The translations under genes were made by a program, and so were the position numbers. Source: Dehalococcoidia bacterium (lineage in GTDB: Bacteria; Chloroflexota; Dehalococcoidia; UBA3495). From it: a stretch of DNA of 7,634 nucleotides. Below are positions 6,628 to 7,634 of this stretch, in pieces; the stretch's first letter is position 1; every line of letters begins with the position of its first letter. Below the pieces are notes generated by a model. That model ran no database searches, was not told where the DNA came from, and saw nothing but the letters and a program-made list of their open reading frames with translations. The stretch covers positions 1 through 7,634 of the forward strand of contig JAPKDE010000122.1 in assembly GCA_028822675.1 (NCBI GenBank), read 5' to 3'.

Positions 6628-7634
6628 TTAGGCGAACTGGTACTCTCGGGTTGAGCCGATCATTTTCATACTATGCAGAATGGTCTTCTCGGCGGATTCG
6701 ATGTCCTCAGCGCTGCCGGCGACAAACGAGCTGCGTTGGTCGAGCATTGTCCGAATCTGAGCCGCTAGGTGCTCTTTGTTCTTCTCGTGTAGTTGGACGT
6801 GCCCCATCAATTCCAGGCAGCCATCAATGATCGACAGCGGGTCCAACTCGGCGGTTTGGCTCAAAAGAGCATCCACCATGGCGCGGACTCCGGGCTGGCT
6901 GATGTTGCCAACCTGGTCGGCCACAAAGTTTACGCGCTCCACCAAACTGCCGCTGTCGATCCACTCTTCACCGGTGTGCCAGCCTTCAACTGACGGCGGG
7001 TTGAGCAAGTCCTGGCCCATGTAGCGACACCCAAGGGCGGTCTCAAAGATGGTCCGCTTGGGGAACTTGAAATCGCCCAGCAAGTGCAGAGTACCGACCA
7101 CCACTTCAGCCGGGCTTTTAACCTTGGTGAAGCGGGCCTCTTGCGACTTGAAGTGGTCTGAGTTGAACAGTACACGGAGCATGGACCTGATGTTGTAGTT
7201 GGAACTGAAGTACTCGTCTTCCAGCATCTTGATTAGTTCAGGGTTGCCGGGCGAGGTGTGCTGCCAGGCGGGAACCTGAGGCTCGTCGGCCACAAAGAAG
7301 TTGTACAGATGGCGTGATATGAACCGGGCAGTGGCCGGCTGTTTCACGATGATGTCGATGATGTCTTCGCCGTTGAAGTTGCCGGTTTCCCCTTGGAAGG
7401 TCTTCTCACCGTCGTCGTGGTCTTCGGGTACGTACCGGAACAGCCAAGGGATTTTTCCGAATGGCAGCGAGGCGACGTTGTCATCGTCGATGGTCCAGCC
7501 GGTGAAGGCCCGGGCCGCCTCTTTAACGTCCTCTTCGGTGTAGTTCTCTTTGCCGTCCATCCCCACGCCCATGGAAAACAACTCCAGCAGTTCCCGGCCC
7601 CAGTTCTCGTTGGGGGCGCCCTTGTGGTTGAAGT
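6628..7634 (-). CDS. DUF1800 family protein (N-terminal part outside window)
   Basis: The frame is open from the window's right edge to the TAA at 6628-6630, giving 334 visible residues; members are usually around 450-600. A TTG at 7579-7581 could be read as a start, but the codons before it encode 'NENWGRELLELFSMGV', a core DUF1800 motif, so the gene starts beyond the window. Further family landmarks are 'YTEEDVKEAARAFTGWT' (about visible 31-47), 'HDDGEKTF' (about 72-79), 'EDIIDIIVKQPATARFISR' (about 89-107), and 'GQDLLNPPSVEGW' followed by 'WIDSGSLVERVNF' in the C-terminal half. The biochemical role of DUF1800 is not established. Members are often exported and encoded beside DUF1501 proteins. 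The N-terminus, and so any signal peptide, cannot be seen, and no DUF1501 gene is in the window. The NHL-propeller gene follows after 32 bases. Confidence 0.92.
   Translation of the reverse strand, partial: FNHKGAPNENWGRELLELFSMGVGMDGKENYTEEDVKEAARAFTGWTIDDDNVASLPFGKIPWLFRYVPEDHDDGEKTFQGETGNFNGEDIIDIIVKQPATARFISRHLYNFFVADEPQVPAWQHTSPGNPELIKMLEDEYFSSNYNIRSMLRVLFNSDHFKSQEARFTKVKSPAEVVVGTLHLLGDFKFPKRTIFETALGCRYMGQDLLNPPSVEGWHTGEEWIDSGSLVERVNFVADQVGNISQPGVRAMVDALLSQTAELDPLSIIDGCLELMGHVQLHEKNKEHLAAQIRTMLDQRSSFVAGSAEDIESAEKTILHSMKMIGSTREYQFA

Noticed and set aside
7579..7581. TTG as a start for the DUF1800 gene
   Set aside because: The family motif NENWGRELLELF runs across this codon, so the gene continues past the window edge.
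1..7634. tRNA, rRNA, CRISPR array or riboswitch
   Set aside because: No regularly spaced repeats, no cloverleaf-like stretch and no known aptamer core were seen in the non-coding parts.

Overview
The window looks like a piece of an environmental bacterial chromosome of moderate G+C content. It has five protein-coding genes that can be recognised, one decayed gene, and a non-coding central stretch of about 480 bases. A DUF1800 gene beside a six-bladed NHL-propeller gene, a lactate/malate dehydrogenase-type mdh, and a short palindromic repeat of the 'TTCGACA..CTCAGGATGA' kind would all fit a marine Chloroflexota (SAR202/Dehalococcoidia-like) genome. That placement is inference from gene types and general memory; nothing in the window is a taxonomic marker.

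Layout. Positions 1-1837 (+ strand) hold the end of a DppB-type permease gene and a complete DppC-type permease gene, the two membrane subunits of a dipeptide/oligopeptide ABC importer. The ATPase subunits that often follow are absent on this side. Positions 1838-2321 hold no gene I can recognise. Positions 2322-2876 hold the C-terminal end of a large serine recombinase: half of a zinc ribbon, a long coiled coil, and the conserved family tail. It has no catalytic domain, and a stop codon interrupts the tail, so it is a fossil of an integrated element. An imperfect palindromic repeat (2938-3008) and a near-ideal stem-loop terminator with a perfect 20-bp stem (3045-3089) separate this side from the minus-strand genes.

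Positions 3110-7634 are all on the minus strand. In transcription order they are a DUF1800 protein (5' end outside the window), a cytoplasmic NHL beta-propeller protein 32 bases downstream, malate dehydrogenase after a 205-base gap with its own candidate promoter, and a class-III aminotransferase of the glutamate-1-semialdehyde aminomutase type 50 bases after mdh. The DUF1800-NHL pair is probably one operon and mdh-aminotransferase probably another. The transcript runs into the terminator at 3045-3089.

I did not find a convincing new multi-gene system. The points most worth a second look are the recombinase fossil with its flanking repeat at the place where the transporter operon stops, the DUF1800-NHL pairing, and the non-canonical gating-loop segment of the aminomutase-like enzyme.
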